Assembly (NCBI GenBank): GCA_903900265.1 | Contig: CAIUMM010000100.1 | Coordinates: 1-44,152, forward strand | Direction: 5' to 3' | From: an uncultured Pseudomonadota bacterium | GTDB taxonomy: Bacteria; Myxococcota_A; UBA796; SXON01 | Length of the DNA: 44,152 nucleotides | Shown here: positions 43,054-44,152 of the stretch, piece after piece | Numbering within the stretch: the first letter of the stretch is position 1 | Layout: the number at the start of each line of letters is the position of its first letter | Notes under the pieces: generated by a model | What the model was told of the DNA's origin: nothing | Seen by the model: only the letters and a program-made list of their open reading frames with translations | The model's database searches: none | Made by a program: the position numbers and the translations under genes

Positions 43054-44152
43054 TCACTCCGCCGGGGCGACAGGCGGGGACAACCCAAGCGTCTCCAGCA
43101 TCGCGCACCCATCCGCCGACCCAAGCTGGCACGCGGTCGCGATCGCGCTCGCGGCTCCCGAAGGGTTGTACCCTTCGCCGCGGGTCATGCGCACGCTGCC
43201 CAGCGCCATGCAGCCTTCGGCGTTTCCCATCCCGCAGGCTCGGGAAAGCCAACTCTCCGCGTCGTTCCTTGATTGCGCGACCATGCCGTTCGCCATGCAT
43301 CCGGCGGAGCCGCCGAGGTCACAGGCTCGCGCCGCGTACCAAGCCGCCGCAGCGGGGTCGGGAGCGACGCCTTGATTGAGCGTCAGCACGCCGGCGAGCA
43401 TCGTGCAACCGTGGGCGTCCCCCGCGTGACACGACCGTTCCAATAGCTCTTTTGCGCGTTCCGCATCGACGGCGATGTCGTGGCCGCCGGTCAAGTACAG
43501 CTGTCCCAGCGCGCCGCATCCCGGAGCGGAGCCTTCGTCGCACGCCTTGCGGATCGCGGCGATGGCCGTTCCCGCGTCCCCATCCGGTTCCGCGAGTCTG
43601 AGGGTCGCCGCGCTTACGCAGGCGTCGGAGTGTGCTCCTGCGCACGCCCGGTCGTGCAGGGCGAGGGCCTTTACGCGGTCTTTGGGAACCCCGAAGCCTT
43701 GCTCGTACAACAACCCTAGCTTCGTGCACCAGGTGGTCTCTGCGTCGGTGCAACCGGGGGACCAAGCGGCCTCGGCGCGCGCGAACCAAGCCTGCGCCTC
43801 GCGGTCATCCCGCGCCACGCCGTGCCCGGTCCCATACATCAGACCCGCATGGAAACATCCCGTTCCCGCGCCGAGCGCGCAGGCGTGGTCGAACAACTCC
43901 AGCGCCTTGGCGTCGTCGTCGGCGATGCCGAGGCCGTCTTCGTAGCGCAGACCCAGCGCGGAGCAGGCCTGACCGTCCCCGTTGGCGCACGCGCGTTGCC
44001 CGTAGGCGACCGACGCGCTCGCGTCTACGGGATCGGCGATTCGTGCCACCTCGGCGAGCTCCCGGCAGGCGGCGGCGTCGTCCGGCGCGCAGGCGGCAGC
44101 AGCGTCCGGCGCACATCGTTGGCAGCGCTCTTGCGGCGTTGAGGTAGGCAGA
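43054..44152 (-). CDS. Cys-paired Sel1-repeat (Hcp-like) protein, 5'-partial
   Basis: The frame is open to the right edge, so the N-terminus is missing; the GTG at 44049 lies inside the repeat region. At least nine alpha/alpha Sel1 repeats of about 36 residues are visible. Nearly every one carries a C-x7-C pair, for example ACANGDGQAC, ACALGAGTGC, ACDEGSAPGC, SCHAGDAHGC, ACDLGGSAGC and ACGMGNAEGC. Disulfide-paired Sel1 repeats are the mark of Helicobacter cysteine-rich (Hcp-like) secreted proteins, so export is likely, though no signal is in the window. The upstream edge has further Cys (ERCQRCAPD). Sel1 proteins usually mediate protein contacts. It is 42 bases upstream of the DUF302 gene. 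Confidence 0.92.
   Translation of the reverse strand, partial: LPTSTPQERCQRCAPDAAAACAPDDAAACRELAEVARIADPVDASASVAYGQRACANGDGQACSALGLRYEDGLGIADDDAKALELFDHACALGAGTGCFHAGLMYGTGHGVARDDREAQAWFARAEAAWSPGCTDAETTWCTKLGLLYEQGFGVPKDRVKALALHDRACAGAHSDACVSAATLRLAEPDGDAGTAIAAIRKACDEGSAPGCGALGQLYLTGGHDIAVDAERAKELLERSCHAGDAHGCTMLAGVLTLNQGVAPDPAAAAWYAARACDLGGSAGCMANGMVAQSRNDAESWLSRACGMGNAEGCMALGSVRMTRGEGYNPSGAASAIATACQLGSADGCAMLETLGLSPPVAPAE

Overview
The window is GC-rich chromosomal DNA from a Gram-negative bacterium with an outer membrane. Evidence for this is the TolC-type channel, the many lipoboxes, MurJ, and exported peptidases. Several traits point to a deltaproteobacterial or Myxococcota-like organism: many lipoproteins with Asp/Ser/Thr-rich linkers after the lipobox cysteine, a MopE-type Asp/Cys repeat with a lamin-tail domain, a Ser/Thr kinase next to an FHA protein, and a sigma-54 activator. 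That placement is an inference from protein style, not from a marker gene. I see no tRNA, rRNA, CRISPR array, insertion sequence, phage gene or origin.

Layout. 1-2.5 kb: 3' part of a sigma-54 activator, a DksA/TraR-like zinc-finger protein divergent from a UspA stress protein, and a small lipoprotein. 2.5-4.2 kb: a 492-base gap holding a candidate sigma-54 promoter, then an AT-hook protein with a duplicated module. 4.2-7.2 kb (minus): murJ and an ASH/MopE/lamin-tail lipoprotein. 7.35-13.0 kb (plus): a tightly coupled five-gene export operon (ATPase, TolC, adaptor, two FtsX-type permeases). 13.1-15.9 kb (plus): a CysM-like cysteine synthase, a MoeZ-like adenylyltransferase-rhodanese, and a glutathione S-transferase. 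16.0-20.4 kb (minus): a compact cluster of arylsulfotransferase-like lipoprotein, unknown lipoprotein, GreA-like factor and HflX. 20.5-25.8 kb: a His-rich YtkA-like lipoprotein, an outer-membrane protein, an exported M3 peptidase and class II DAHP synthase. 25.9-30.1 kb: SelO, a 66-residue aromatic-rich protein, a lipoprotein and a beta-CASP metallo-beta-lactamase protein. 30.2-39.1 kb (minus): a frameshifted acetyl-CoA hydrolase/transferase, FadH-like dienoyl-CoA reductase, FHA protein, unknown protein, a membrane Ser/Thr kinase with an extracytoplasmic FG-GAP/VCBS domain, and a membrane histidine kinase. 39.2-44.1 kb (minus): an active/inactive M16 peptidase pair, a rhodanese, a DUF302 protein and a Cys-paired Sel1 (Hcp-like) protein cut by the window edge.

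How the genes work together. The export operon encodes every part of a MacAB-TolC-like machine, with a separate ATPase and two different permeases. The CysM and MoeZ genes together resemble the actinobacterial sulfur-carrier route to cysteine, but the carrier and its peptidase are not in the window. FadH and the CoA-transferase would serve unsaturated fatty-acid breakdown and acyl-CoA handling. The kinase, unknown protein and FHA protein form the most interesting candidate system: a surface-sensing kinase next to a phosphothreonine reader, with an unrecognised protein between them. Several genes have a -10-like box so close to the start codon that leaderless or very short-leader mRNAs are likely.
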